Assembly: GCA_021845865.1 (NCBI GenBank)
Contig: JAJZVC010000006.1
Coordinates: 19,855 to 83,854 of the forward strand
Source of the DNA: Pseudomonadota bacterium
Lineage (GTDB): Bacteria; Pseudomonadota; Gammaproteobacteria; Burkholderiales; UBA9220
DNA length: 64,000 nt
Direction: 5' to 3'
Positions 30,243-39,603 of this stretch are shown here, piece by piece. The translations under genes were made by a program, and so were the position numbers. The notes under the pieces are model-generated. The model was not told where the DNA came from and made no database searches. It was given only the letters and a program-made list of their open reading frames with translations. Each line of letters opens with the position of its first letter. Positions within the stretch are counted from its first letter, which is position 1.

Positions 30243-31070
30243 ATGAAAAAAATGATTCTGGCGCTCGTCGGCGCCGGTCTGGTTGCCGGCTCCCTGGCTG
30301 CCCATGCCAGCCCGGACGCGGACCGCAAGCAGCTCACCGAATACCTCAAGAAGAAAGCCCCCAAGATCAAGGTGGACCAGTACGTCAACGGCGCCCTGAT
30401 CTATGACAAGGATGCCATGGCCCAGTACCAGAGCATCATGGACTTCCCCCCCTTCGAGAACGTGGTGGAACTCGGCAAGAAGATGTGGGAGACCCCCTTC
30501 GCCAACGGCAAGACCTACGCCTCCTGCTTCCCCAACGGCGGCAAGAACGTGGCCGGCAACTACCCCATGTTCGACGACAAGCAGGGCAAGGTGGTGACCT
30601 TCGAAATGGCTATCAACGCCTGCCGCGAGGCCAACGGCGAGAAGCCCTTCGACTACAGCGGCAAGGATATCGGGGTTCTCACCTCCTACGCCCGCACCCT
30701 GTCCGACGGCATGAAGATGAACGTCAAGGTGCAAAGCGCCGCCGCCAAGGAAGCCTACGAGCGCGGTAAGCACTTCTTCTACCAGCGCCGCGGCCAGTTG
30801 AACTTCTCCTGCGCCTCCTGCCACGTGGACAACGCCGGCCACCGCCTGCGTTCCGAGCTGCTCTCCCCGGCCCTGGGGCAGGCCACCCACTGGCCCGTGT
30901 TCCGCGGCGGCGACAGCCTGGTCACCCTGCAGCAGCGCTATGTCGGCTGCAACAAGCAGGTCCGGGCCGAGGCCTTCAAGCCCGGGAGCGAGGAATACAA
31001 CGACCTCGAATACTTCCATTCCTATATGAGCAACGGTCTGCCGATGAAGGCATCGGTGTTCCGCAAGTAA
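30243..31070 (+). CDS. soxA: Sulfur-oxidation cytochrome SoxA, single-haem form
   Basis: 275 residues from MKKMILALVG, with GAGGAGGAAG upstream. A signal peptide ends at AHAS. One haem site, CASCH, is at about residue 197. The position of the first haem of dihaem SoxA has instead two lone cysteines (ASCFPNGG and NACREANG), probably a disulfide, so this is the monohaem form. The catalytic cysteine ligand is in RYVGCNKQVRAEAF. It forms SoxAX with SoxX. A terminator follows before soxB. Confidence 0.93.
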   Translation: MKKMILALVGAGLVAGSLAAHASPDADRKQLTEYLKKKAPKIKVDQYVNGALIYDKDAMAQYQSIMDFPPFENVVELGKKMWETPFANGKTYASCFPNGGKNVAGNYPMFDDKQGKVVTFEMAINACREANGEKPFDYSGKDIGVLTSYARTLSDGMKMNVKVQSAAAKEAYERGKHFFYQRRGQLNFSCASCHVDNAGHRLRSELLSPALGQATHWPVFRGGDSLVTLQQRYVGCNKQVRAEAFKPGSEEYNDLEYFHSYMSNGLPMKASVFRK

Positions 31071-31080
31071 GCCAGCCTCC

Positions 31081-31107
31081 ACGGCCCGGATTCTTCCGGG
31101 CCGTTTT
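31081..31107 (+). terminator. Terminator between soxA and soxB
   Basis: A perfect 10-bp stem (ACGGCCCGGA / TCCGGGCCGT) with a 4-base loop is followed by TTT. The short T run suggests partial termination. Confidence 0.75.
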
Positions 31108-31178
31108 ACGATTTCACAACGATAGCGTCCGCGCCCCGGTGATGGACGCACCCTGAACAGAAACAACGGAGTCCCCCC

Positions 31179-32888
31179 ATGAACCGCCGTGAATTCCTGC
31201 AACTGCTCGCCGTGGCCGCCGCCGGCGGCCTGGCCCTGGACAGCAAGAGCGCCCTGGCTGCCGCCGACACCGGCAGCCTCTACGACCTGCCGGCCTTCGG
31301 CAACGTCAGCCTGCTGCACTTCACCGACAGCCACGCCCAACTCCTGCCCATCTACTTCCGGGAGCCCAGCGTCAACCTGGGCGTCGCCTCCATGGCTGGC
31401 AAACCGCCCCACCTGGTGGGCGAGCACCTGCTGAAGCATTACGGCATCCGCCCCGGCACCTCCGAAGCCCACGCCTTCACCTACCTGGACTTCGAAGCGG
31501 CGGCCAAAACCTACGGCAAGGTGGGCGGCTTCGCCCACCTCTCCACCCTGGTCAAGCGCGTCCGCGCCAGCCGACCCGGCTCCCTGCTGCTGGACGGCGG
31601 CGACACCTGGCAGGGCTCGGCCACCGCCCTCTGGACCAAGGGCCAGGACATGGTGGACGCCTGCAAGCTGCTGGGCGTGGACGTCATGACCGGCCACTGG
31701 GAATTCACCTACGGCGCCGAGCGGGTGAAGGAGATCGTGGACAAGGACCTCAAGGGCAAGATGGACTTCGTCGCCCACAACGTGAAGACCAACGACTTCG
31801 GCGACCAGGTGTTCGACCCCTACGTCATCCGCCCGATCAACGGCGTGCCGGTGGCCATCATTGGCCAGGCCTTCCCCTACACCCCCATCGCCAACCCCCG
31901 CTACATGATCCCCGACTGGAGCTTCGGCATCCAGGACGAGCACCTGCAGCAGATGGTGAACGAGGCGCGCGGCAAGGGCGCCCAGGTGGTGGTGCTGCTG
32001 TCCCACAACGGCATGGACGTGGACCTGAAGATGGCGAGCCGGGTCAGCGGCATCGACGCCATCCTCGGCGGCCACACCCACGACGGCGTGCCCGCCCCGG
32101 TGGCGGTGAAGAACGCTGGCGGCCAGACCCTGGTGACCAACGCCGGCTCCAATGGCAAATTCCTCGGCGTGCTGGATTTCGACGTCAAGAACGGCAAGGT
32201 GGCGGGCTGGAAGTACAAGCTGCTACCGGTGTTCTCCAACCTCCTCCCCGCCGACCCGGCCATGGACGCGCTCATCAAGCAGGTCCGCGCCCCCTACGAA
32301 TCCAAGCTCAACGAAGTGCTGGCGGTGAGCGACGACCTGCTCTACCGCCGCGGCAACTTCAACGGCACCTGGGACCAGCTGATCCTGGACGCCTTGATGG
32401 AGGTGAAGGGCGCCCAGCTCGCCTTCTCCCCCGGCTTCCGCTGGGGCACCACCATCCTCCCCGGCGAGCCCATCACCATGGAGAAGCTGATGGACCAGAC
32501 CGCCATCACCTATCCCCAGACCACGGTCAACGACTTCACCGGCCAGCAGATCAAGGACATCCTGGAGGACGTCTGCGACAACCTGTTCAACCCCGACCCC
32601 TACTATCAGCAGGGCGGCGACATGGTTCGGGTGGGCGGCCTTACCTACACCTGCAATCCCAACGCCCCCATGGGCAAGCGCATCAACGACATGCGCCTCA
32701 ACGGCAAGCCCGTCTCCGCCAGCAAGAAGTACAAGGAAGCGGGTTGGGCGCCGGTGGGCGAAGGCGTGACCGGCGAACCCATCTGGGAAGTGGTGGCCCA
32801 GTACCTGAAAGCCAAGAAGACCATCAAGGGCGTCAAGCTCAACACGCCGAAACTGGTCGGCATGGCGGGCAACCCCGGCATCGCCTGA
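31179..32888 (+). CDS. soxB: Thiosulfohydrolase SoxB
   Basis: 569 residues. The Tat signal is NRREFLQLLAVAAAGG. The 5'-nucleotidase-like metallophosphatase core has LLHFTDSHAQLLP at about residue 44, LLLDGGDTWQG at about 137, MTGHWEFTYG and LLSHNGMDVDL, which hold the dimanganese ligands, and GGHTHDG. SoxB cleaves sulfate from SoxY-bound S-sulfonate in the periplasm. Full length for the family. It is separated from soxA by a hairpin terminator, so its level may be set independently. No soxCD is in the window. Confidence 0.95.
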   Translation: MNRREFLQLLAVAAAGGLALDSKSALAAADTGSLYDLPAFGNVSLLHFTDSHAQLLPIYFREPSVNLGVASMAGKPPHLVGEHLLKHYGIRPGTSEAHAFTYLDFEAAAKTYGKVGGFAHLSTLVKRVRASRPGSLLLDGGDTWQGSATALWTKGQDMVDACKLLGVDVMTGHWEFTYGAERVKEIVDKDLKGKMDFVAHNVKTNDFGDQVFDPYVIRPINGVPVAIIGQAFPYTPIANPRYMIPDWSFGIQDEHLQQMVNEARGKGAQVVVLLSHNGMDVDLKMASRVSGIDAILGGHTHDGVPAPVAVKNAGGQTLVTNAGSNGKFLGVLDFDVKNGKVAGWKYKLLPVFSNLLPADPAMDALIKQVRAPYESKLNEVLAVSDDLLYRRGNFNGTWDQLILDALMEVKGAQLAFSPGFRWGTTILPGEPITMEKLMDQTAITYPQTTVNDFTGQQIKDILEDVCDNLFNPDPYYQQGGDMVRVGGLTYTCNPNAPMGKRINDMRLNGKPVSASKKYKEAGWAPVGEGVTGEPIWEVVAQYLKAKKTIKGVKLNTPKLVGMAGNPGIA

Positions 32889-32958
32889 GGGCGTGGCCGT
32901 CACGGCTTCGGCGGCCCACGACCACGGCTCCGCCCCTTGCGGGCGCGAGTTTCAGCGC

Positions 32959-32987
32959 AAAACCGGCCTCGCGGCCGGTTTTGTTTT
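32959..32987. terminator. Bidirectional terminator between soxB and the Spy-like gene
   Basis: AAAACCGGCC-tcgc-GGCCGGTTTT, followed on the plus strand by GTTTT, lies between two convergent genes. Confidence 0.85.
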
Positions 32988-33001
32988 GGGCCACGCCGTC
33001 C

Positions 33002-33469
33002 TTATCGGCCAGGTTTACCGTGAAAACCGCCAAAGGCCTCCTGGTCGAAAACCTTCTTCTGTTCCGGACTGAGGGCGGCGTAAAAGGCCTTCATCGCCTC
33101 GTTGCCCTTGCGCATCCGCTCCACCCGTTCCTGGGCACGGCTCAACATGCGCTCGGAGCGTTCCGGCGCGGATAGGGAACGCCAGTCGTCGCGCTTGAAA
33201 TCCTCCCGTTTCGGTAGCAGGGATTTCATCGCCTCGCTATAGTCATGCCATGCCTTTTCCTGGCTTGCCGACAGCTTCAGCTGATCGTGGAGCGCCTGTT
33301 GGCGCTTCTCCATTCTCTGCTCGAAGCGCTCGCTGTCGAAACGGACGCCGCCCCGATGTTCGGAACAGGCGCTGTCGCCTTGCCGCTGGGCAAAGGCGGG
33401 GATGGCCACGGCGCCGGTCAAGGCGGCGACAGCCAAGCCGAGGACAATACGTTGTTTGAGGGTTTGCAT
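33002..33469 (-). CDS. Spy/CpxP-like periplasmic LTXXQ protein
   Basis: 155 residues. A signal peptide ends near PAFA. Two LTxxQ-like motifs are visible: KLSASQEKAW at about residue 65 and LSPEQKKVF at about 136. The rest is helical and charged. Spy and CpxP act as periplasmic chaperones or as sensors that damp an envelope-stress kinase. The gene is divergent from a response regulator and kinase pair, the same arrangement as cpxP with cpxRA, so it is probably their target and modulator. Confidence 0.85.
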   Translation of the reverse strand: MQTLKQRIVLGLAVAALTGAVAIPAFAQRQGDSACSEHRGGVRFDSERFEQRMEKRQQALHDQLKLSASQEKAWHDYSEAMKSLLPKREDFKRDDWRSLSAPERSERMLSRAQERVERMRKGNEAMKAFYAALSPEQKKVFDQEAFGGFHGKPGR

Positions 33470-33684
33470 TCGAGAACTCCTTTCCGGTTATGGGGAACTG
33501 CGGCACACCATTCATGCCTGTCCGCCATTTAACCGCCCCGCTGTACGCCAGGTGTTCCCGTCTGTTGCCGGAATGTAACCGGCGCCAGGGGAACGGTAAC
33601 CCTTCGTATCGGTCTATCCGGTCGATACACGCCGTTACATTTCGGCACTCAACAAAGGCATGGCGCTGACGCACACTTCACATC

Positions 33685-34404
33685 ATGGAAACGCCCGAAC
33701 ACTTGCTGGTCGTCGACGACGACCGTGAAATCCGCGAACTGCTGGCCGACTACCTGGAACGCCAAGGCTACCGCGTCACCACCGCCGCCAACGGGGGAGA
33801 GATGCGCCGCGTACTGGCCGCGGCCCCCGTTAACATGGTCATCCTGGATGTCATGATGCCCGGCGAGGACGGCCTCGCCTTGTGCCGGGAACTACGCGCC
33901 CAGTCGGCCATCCCCATCATCATGCTCACCGCCCGAGGGGAATCCGTGGACCGCATCGTGGGGCTGGAAATGGGGGCCGACGATTATCTCGCCAAGCCCT
34001 TCGAGCCCCGGGAGCTGCTGGCCCGCATCCGCAGCGTCCTGCGCCGCGCCCATGCCCTGCCCCCCAATTTGCAGCCGGATAGCGACCGGCTGTTTCACTT
34101 CGCCGGCTGGACATTGGACGTGGAATCCCGCCAACTGCTTTCCGCCGATGGCGTCGCGGTCGCCCTGTCCGGCGCGGAGTACCGCCTGCTGCGGGTATTT
34201 CTCGACCATGCCGGGCGGGTCCTGAACCGGGATCAGCTGCTGAATTTCACCCGGGGCCGGGACGCCGACCCCTTCGACCGCTCCATCGACCTGGCGGTGA
34301 GCCGCCTGCGGCAGAAGCTGCGGGACGACGCCCGGGACCCGAAACTTCTCAAGACGGTGCGCAACGAAGGCTACGTCCTCGCCGTTCCCGTGCGCAGGGA
34401 GTAG
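33685..34404 (+). CDS. OmpR/CpxR-family response regulator
   Basis: 239 residues. The receiver domain (residues 1-120) has acidic residues in LVVDDDREIRE, the phosphorylated aspartate in VILDVMMPGEDG and the lysine in YLAKPFEP. The winged-helix output domain (about 135-235) ends with LRQKLRDDARDPKLLKTVRNEGYVL. It binds DNA after phosphorylation by the adjacent kinase, and probably controls the divergent Spy-like gene and the efflux genes downstream. Confidence 0.92.
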   Translation: METPEHLLVVDDDREIRELLADYLERQGYRVTTAANGGEMRRVLAAAPVNMVILDVMMPGEDGLALCRELRAQSAIPIIMLTARGESVDRIVGLEMGADDYLAKPFEPRELLARIRSVLRRAHALPPNLQPDSDRLFHFAGWTLDVESRQLLSADGVAVALSGAEYRLLRVFLDHAGRVLNRDQLLNFTRGRDADPFDRSIDLAVSRLRQKLRDDARDPKLLKTVRNEGYVLAVPVRRE

Positions 34405-34406
34405 TC

Positions 34407-35765
34407 ATGCGCTTCCTGGCAGGCTTTTTCCGCTCCATGGCAGGACGGGTTTTCCTGGTGCTGCTGTTCGGCTCCTGGCTTGCCTTCGCGTTCAGCTTCT
34501 GGATCGCCAGCGGCCGGGAAGCCAGCCATTTCGCCCAGCTGCGCGGCCATTTCGCCGCCGACCGGATCGCCCACTGGCTGCAATTGCTGGACGCCCTTCC
34601 CCCACGGGAACGCCAGACTCTTCTCCCCCTTGCCGCCCGCGAGGAAACCCGCCTCATGCTCGCCTTGCCGCCGCCGGCGCTGGACAAGCGGGAAATTCCT
34701 TTCCTCCATGACCGCCTGCAAGAAAAGCTCGGCGCCGCCATCCACCTTCAGAACGTCCGTTTGCAAGAAGGCGGCTGCCCCCCCGACCAGGAAGAAGGAA
34801 GCTGCGACAAGGCCCGCCGCGTCGTCGCCAGCGCCCGGCTCAGCGACGGCACCCCGGCGACGGTTGAGCTCCTGGACAAGCCCCCCCGCCGCCGTTCTCC
34901 CGCCCTGGACCGGTTCCTGGTCCAAATGGCCATCTTCGCCGTCGCCCTGGCCTTGCTCGCCGGCGGCGTGGCTTACTGGGTGACGCGCCCCTTGCGCCGA
35001 ATGGCCAAGGCCGCCCTCTCCCTGGGCCGCAACATCGCCCAGCCCCCCCTGCCGGAAGCGGGCCCGGCCGAGGTCCGGGACGCCTCGCGGGCCTTCAACC
35101 GCATGCAGTCCCAAATCCGGCGCCATGTGGAAGAGCGCACCGGGATACTGGCCGCCATCACCCATGACCTGCAGACGCCGCTTACCCGCATGCGCCTGCG
35201 CCTGGAAAACGCCCCGGCGGATCCTCAGCGCGACAAACTGCTCCAGGACCTGGAACACATGGGGCAGATGGTGAAGGAAGGCCTCGACCTGGCTCGCAGT
35301 CTGGACGCGCCGCCGCCGAGCCAGCTGCTGGCCATCGACTCCCTGGTTTACAGCGTCTGCGAAGACCTGGCGGACGCCGGGCATAAGGTGAACTGTTCGG
35401 GGGAAAGCCTCGCCACCGTCCGCGCCCGGCCGGTGGATTTGCGCCGCTGCCTGACCAACCTGCTGACCAACGCGGTGAATTACGGCGACTATGCCGATGT
35501 CCATATCGAGCGGGCGGACAAGGACGTGCTGATCCGGATAAAGGACGGCGGTCCCGGCATTCCCGCGGACCAGCTGGAGCGGGTCCTGGACCCCTTCGTC
35601 CGCCTGGAGACCTCCCGCTCCCGGGACACCGGCGGCACCGGCCTGGGCCTGACCATCGCCCACAACATCGCCCGGGGCCATGGCGGCTCCCTCGCGCTGC
35701 GCAACGGCCAGGACGGGGGCCTCGAGGTCCTCCTTCTCCTGCCCCTGGCCGAGGCGAAACCATGA
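34407..35765 (+). CDS. Sensor histidine kinase (CpxA/EnvZ-like layout)
   Basis: 452 residues, 2 bases after the regulator stop. The first membrane helix spans about residues 10-32. A periplasmic sensor of about 130 residues has lone cysteines in EGGCPPDQEEGSCDK, a possible redox-sensitive pair. The second helix is at about 170-190, then HAMP. The phosphoacceptor H box is ITHDLQTPLTRMRL, and the ATPase domain has DGGPGIP and GTGLGLTIAHNIARGHGG. It senses an envelope signal. Confidence 0.9.
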   Translation: MRFLAGFFRSMAGRVFLVLLFGSWLAFAFSFWIASGREASHFAQLRGHFAADRIAHWLQLLDALPPRERQTLLPLAAREETRLMLALPPPALDKREIPFLHDRLQEKLGAAIHLQNVRLQEGGCPPDQEEGSCDKARRVVASARLSDGTPATVELLDKPPRRRSPALDRFLVQMAIFAVALALLAGGVAYWVTRPLRRMAKAALSLGRNIAQPPLPEAGPAEVRDASRAFNRMQSQIRRHVEERTGILAAITHDLQTPLTRMRLRLENAPADPQRDKLLQDLEHMGQMVKEGLDLARSLDAPPPSQLLAIDSLVYSVCEDLADAGHKVNCSGESLATVRARPVDLRRCLTNLLTNAVNYGDYADVHIERADKDVLIRIKDGGPGIPADQLERVLDPFVRLETSRSRDTGGTGLGLTIAHNIARGHGGSLALRNGQDGGLEVLLLLPLAEAKP

Positions 35766-35864
35766 CCCAGGCAAGCACTTTCCCGGCCCCGGCTGGGCGG
35801 GGATATAATTGACCGGATTCGAGATTCCGGACCCTCCCAACCCACGAAAGCCCAATCCTCGACC

Positions 35865-37019
35865 ATGGCACGTCCCTCCTTCCTTCGCCCCCTGATCCTC
35901 GCCGCCATCCTGGCCGTTGCCGGCAGCCTCGTCTGGTTCGCCTGGGGCCGCAACGGCGCGGACGCCGCACAGCGCTATCGCACGGCAGAGGTTGAGCGGG
36001 GCGACATCACCCAGTCCATCGCCGCCAACGGCACCCTGAACCCGGTCGTGCTGGTCAACGTGGGCACCCAGGTATCCGGGACGGTGAAGAAACTCCATGC
36101 CGACTTCAACGACCGGGTAAAACCCAACCAAGTCCTGGCGGAACTGGACCCCGCCCTGTTCCGCGCCCAGGTGCAACAAAGCGAGGCCAACCTGGCCAAC
36201 GCCAAGGCCAATCTGGAGCTGGCCATCGCGCGGGAAAAACGCAACCGTGAGCTGTACCAGAAGAAATTCATCTCCGCCGACGCCCTGGACCAGGCCGTCC
36301 AAACCCTGGATTCCGCACGGGCCCAAGTGCTGCTGGCCCGGGCCCAGCTGGAAAAGGACCGCACCAATTTCCAATACTCCGTCATCCGCTCGCCGATTTC
36401 CGGCGTCGTGGTGGCGCGCAACGTGGACGTGGGCCAGACCGTGGCCGCCAGTTTCCAGACCCCCACCCTGTTCCAGATCGCCAAGGACCTGCGGGAAATG
36501 CAGATCGACACCACGGTGGCGGAAGCCGATGTGGGCGCCGTGCGGGTGGGGCAAAAGGTGAAGTTTTCCGTGGACGCTTTTCCCGAACACAACTTTGTCG
36601 GCACCGTGAAGCAGATCCGCCTCAACCCCACCATCCAGCAAAACGTCGTGACCTACGACGTGGTGGTGGGCGTGGACAATGCCGACGGCAGGCTGATGCC
36701 CGGCATGACGGCCCACATCAGGGTGGTGGTGGCCCAGAAGAAGGACGCGCTCCGCATCCCCAAGGAGGCCCTGCGCTTCAAGCCTGCCGAGGAGGAAGGC
36801 CAGGACAAGGGCGAGAAGGGCAAGAAACGCGCCGGCAGCACCGTTTACCGCCTGGACGGCAACCGCCTGGAAGCCGTGCCGGTCAAGATCGGCATCGCCG
36901 ACACCAATTTCGTCGAAGTGACGGAAGGCGGCCTCAAGCCCGGCGACCTGCTGGTCACCAAGGAACTCGCGGGCAAGAAGGACAAGAACAACGCCAAGTT
37001 CCAGGTCCGTCCCTTCTAA
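35865..37019 (+). CDS. macA: Periplasmic adaptor of an ABC efflux pump (MacA-like)
   Basis: 384 residues with an N-terminal membrane anchor (about 5-25). The lipoyl-like half motifs NGTLNPVVLVNVGTQVSGTVKKL and GVVVARNVDVGQTV flank a long helical hairpin of about residues 95-165. Beta-barrel and membrane-proximal domains follow. It bridges the MacB-type pump to an outer-membrane channel. It starts about 100 bases after the kinase and 17 bases before the ATPase gene, so it heads a three-gene efflux operon. No tolC-like gene is adjacent. Confidence 0.88.
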   Translation: MARPSFLRPLILAAILAVAGSLVWFAWGRNGADAAQRYRTAEVERGDITQSIAANGTLNPVVLVNVGTQVSGTVKKLHADFNDRVKPNQVLAELDPALFRAQVQQSEANLANAKANLELAIAREKRNRELYQKKFISADALDQAVQTLDSARAQVLLARAQLEKDRTNFQYSVIRSPISGVVVARNVDVGQTVAASFQTPTLFQIAKDLREMQIDTTVAEADVGAVRVGQKVKFSVDAFPEHNFVGTVKQIRLNPTIQQNVVTYDVVVGVDNADGRLMPGMTAHIRVVVAQKKDALRIPKEALRFKPAEEEGQDKGEKGKKRAGSTVYRLDGNRLEAVPVKIGIADTNFVEVTEGGLKPGDLLVTKELAGKKDKNNAKFQVRPF

Positions 37020-37036
37020 ACTTGCGGCCGCCACGG

Positions 37037-37735
37037 ATGTCCGCCCCCCTCATCAGAACCGAGAACCTCGTCAAACGCTACGGCACCGTCGCGGGCAACG
37101 TTCCGCCCGCCCTCAACGGCGTGAACCTGTCCATTTATCCCGGGGAATTCGTGGCGGTCATGGGTCCCTCCGGCTCGGGGAAATCCACCTTCATGAACAT
37201 CCTCGGCTGCCTCGACACGCCCACTTCCGGCGCCTACTACCTGGAAGAACGCAACGTGGCCGAACTGTCCGACGACGAGCTGGCCGAACTGCGCAACCGC
37301 CTTATCGGCTTCGTCTTCCAGGGCTTCAACCTGCTGAAGCGCATCAGCGTGGCGGACAACGTGGCCCTGCCGCTGCTCTACGCCGGCGTCGGCAAAAACG
37401 AGCGCCGCCAGCGGGCCCTGGAATTGCTGGAACAGGTGGGGCTCGCCGCCCACGCCGGCAAGCTGCCCAACCAGCTTTCCGGCGGCCAGCAGCAACGGGT
37501 GGCCATCGCCCGCGCCCTGACCAACCGTCCCCGCCTGATCCTGGCCGACGAACCCACCGGCAATCTGGATACCCATACCAGCGAGGAAATCATGGGCATC
37601 TTCACCCGCCTCAACCAGGAACAGCACATCACCGTGGTGCTGGTCACCCACGAGGCGGATATCGCCCGCCATGCCAAACGGCTGGTGCGTTTCCGCGATG
37701 GCGACATCATCCACGACGGCGAGGTCACCGTATGA
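37037..37735 (+). CDS. ABC transporter ATPase (MacB/LolD-type)
   Basis: 232 residues from MSAPLIRTEN; the track start at a TTG 15 bases earlier has no ribosome site. Walker A is GPSGSGKST at about residue 41, signature LSGGQQQRVAIARAL at about 147, and Walker B LILADEPTG. It powers the permease encoded next. In E. coli MacB the ATPase and permease are one chain; here they are separate, as in many ABC efflux systems. Its stop overlaps the permease start. Confidence 0.92.
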   Translation: MSAPLIRTENLVKRYGTVAGNVPPALNGVNLSIYPGEFVAVMGPSGSGKSTFMNILGCLDTPTSGAYYLEERNVAELSDDELAELRNRLIGFVFQGFNLLKRISVADNVALPLLYAGVGKNERRQRALELLEQVGLAAHAGKLPNQLSGGQQQRVAIARALTNRPRLILADEPTGNLDTHTSEEIMGIFTRLNQEQHITVVLVTHEADIARHAKRLVRFRDGDIIHDGEVTV

Positions 37736-38955
37736 TGACCGGGGCGGTGATGGGCGAAGCCTGGCGCGCCATGGGCGTCAACCGTCTGCGGGCGGCCCTG
37801 GCCATGCTCGGCATGGTCATCGGCGTGGCGGCCGTGGTGCTGATGCTGGCCATCGGCCAGGGTACCCAGGCCATCGTCAACGACTCCATCGCCTCCATGG
37901 GTTCCAACCTGTTCATCATCCTCTCCGGCAGCACCACCTCCGGCGGCCTGCGGGCGGGGATGGGCAGCGCCCCCACCCTCACCGTGGGGGATGCCCAGGC
38001 CATCGGCAAACTGCCCGACATGAAAGCCTCCGCCCCCGTCTACCCCAACACCGCCCAACTCGGCTACGGCCCCAACAACTGGAGCACGCCGGTGTACGGC
38101 GTGACGCCGGAATACCTGGAAGTGCGCAACTGGAGCGTGGAATCCGGCCGCGGCCTGGACGACAGCGACATCCGCTCCGCCGCCAGGGTGGCGCTGCTGG
38201 GCAAGACGGTAGCGGTCAACCTGTTCGGCGGCGAGCCTCCCCTGGGCAAGTCCCTGCGCATCAAAAACAGCCCCTTCACCGTGGTGGGCATCCTGGAAAG
38301 CAAGGGCCAAAGCCTCGACGGCCGCGACCAGGACGATACGGTGCTGGTGCCCCTGACCACCGCCCAGACCAAGCTCTTCGGCAACCCCTTCCCCGGCACC
38401 GTGCGCTTCATCATGGCCCAGGCCGTGTCCAAGGAAGCCATGACCGAGGCCGAGGAGGACATCAATCAACTGCTGCGCGCCCGCCACCGCCTGCGCAGCG
38501 ACATGGAAAACGACTTCTCGGTGCGCAACCTCACCGCCACCGCCCAGGCCGCCGCCAGTTCGGCCCAGGCCCTGTCCTTCATGCTCGGCGCCATCGCCTC
38601 CATCTCCCTCGTCGTCGGCGGTATCGGCATCATGAACATCATGCTGGTGTCGGTCACCGAGCGCACCCGGGAAATCGGCATCCGCATGTCCATCGGCGCC
38701 AAGCGGCGGGACATCCTGCAGCAATTCCTGCTGGAAGCGGTATTCATCTGCACCCTGGGAGGCCTCGTCGGCGCCGCCCTCGGCGTGGGCGGCGCCTGGG
38801 CCGTCAGCACTCTCGCCGACATGCCCGCCGTGGTCACCGGCAGCTCCATCCTGGTGGCCTTCCTCTTCGCCGCCGGCACCGGCATCTTCTTCGGCTGGTA
38901 CCCCGCCCGCAAGGCCGCCTACCTTCGCCCGGTGGAGGCCCTGCGCCACGAATGA
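37732..38955 (+). CDS. MacB-type ABC permease
   Basis: 407 residues. The first membrane helix (about 20-45) is followed by a large periplasmic domain (MacB_PCD, about 50-265), then three helices near residues 280-310, 335-360 and 370-390. The motif GIGIMNIMLVSVTERTREIGIRMSIGA is the FtsX-like signature. It is mechanotransmission-type, exporting substrates already in the periplasm rather than importing. The substrate is not predictable; peptides, siderophores or macrolides are all known for this family. Confidence 0.9.
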   Translation: MMTGAVMGEAWRAMGVNRLRAALAMLGMVIGVAAVVLMLAIGQGTQAIVNDSIASMGSNLFIILSGSTTSGGLRAGMGSAPTLTVGDAQAIGKLPDMKASAPVYPNTAQLGYGPNNWSTPVYGVTPEYLEVRNWSVESGRGLDDSDIRSAARVALLGKTVAVNLFGGEPPLGKSLRIKNSPFTVVGILESKGQSLDGRDQDDTVLVPLTTAQTKLFGNPFPGTVRFIMAQAVSKEAMTEAEEDINQLLRARHRLRSDMENDFSVRNLTATAQAAASSAQALSFMLGAIASISLVVGGIGIMNIMLVSVTERTREIGIRMSIGAKRRDILQQFLLEAVFICTLGGLVGAALGVGGAWAVSTLADMPAVVTGSSILVAFLFAAGTGIFFGWYPARKAAYLRPVEALRHE

Positions 38956-38988
38956 CCGCGGCATGGGGTTTGCGGTATAGTTATCCCC

Positions 38989-39603
38989 ATGAACGAGACT
39001 ACTAAAAGCAGCAACACCGTCTGGCACCACGCCACCGTCACCCGCGCCCGCCGCGAAGCATTGAACGGCCATAAAAGCGTCATCCTCTGGTTCACCGGCC
39101 TGTCTGGCGCGGGGAAGTCAACGCTTGCTCATGCCGTGGAAGAAAAACTCCACCAACTTGGCTGCCGTACTTTCGTCTTGGACGGGGACAATGTGCGCCA
39201 TGGCTTGTGCGGCGATCTGGGGTTTTCTGCCCAAGACCGTGAGGAAAACATCCGCCGCGTGGGTGAAATGGCCAAACTTTTCATCGAGGCGGGTGAGATC
39301 GTCCTGACCGCTTTCATTTCACCCTTCCGCTCCGACCGAGCAAAAGTACGCGGTCTTGTACCCCATGGCGATTTCCTCGAAGTCTACTGCCATTGCCCCC
39401 TGGATATTTGCGAACAACGGGACGTGAAGGGCCTGTACCGCCGTGCCCGAGCCGGGGAAATCAAGGATTTCACGGGAATTTCGTCACCCTATGAGACGCC
39501 AGAAAATCCCGAGCTAGTGGTCAACACCTCCCGGTATAACTTGGAGGAATGCGTGGATCAAGTTCTGTCTCTGCTGCGAGAGAGAACCATTATCCCGGCA
39601 TGA
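38989..39603 (+). CDS. cysC: Adenylylsulfate (APS) kinase CysC
   Basis: 204 residues. The P-loop is [10 protein letters not shown] at about residue 34. [29 protein letters not shown] is the conserved APS-binding block and [25 protein letters not shown] the lid region. It phosphorylates APS to PAPS. Here it overlaps the polysaccharide ABC permease by 4 bases and is followed by two sulfotransferase genes, so it most likely supplies PAPS for glycan sulfation rather than for sulfate assimilation. Confidence 0.95.
   Translation: MNETTKSSNTVWHHATVTRARREALNGHKSVILWFTGLSGAGKSTLAHAVEEKLHQLGCRTFVLDGDNVRHGLCGDLGFSAQDREENIRRVGEMAKLFIEAGEIVLTAFISPFRSDRAKVRGLVPHGDFLEVYCHCPLDICEQRDVKGLYRRARAGEIKDFTGISSPYETPENPELVVNTSRYNLEECVDQVLSLLRERTIIPA

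Noticed and set aside
28848-32081. 1077-residue minus-strand ORF opposite soxX to soxB
   Set aside because: It is the mirror of highly GC-rich sox coding sequence; composition is repetitive G/A/V/H/L with no domain, while the plus strand gives five clear Sox proteins.
34371-37034. 887-residue minus-strand ORF opposite the kinase and MacA-like genes
   Set aside because: Antisense shadow with low-complexity composition; the plus strand has unmistakable kinase and adaptor motifs.
37378-39072. 564-residue minus-strand ORF opposite the ABC ATPase and permease
   Set aside because: Antisense shadow rich in G, H, A and D; no motif, and contradicted by the ABC genes on the plus strand.
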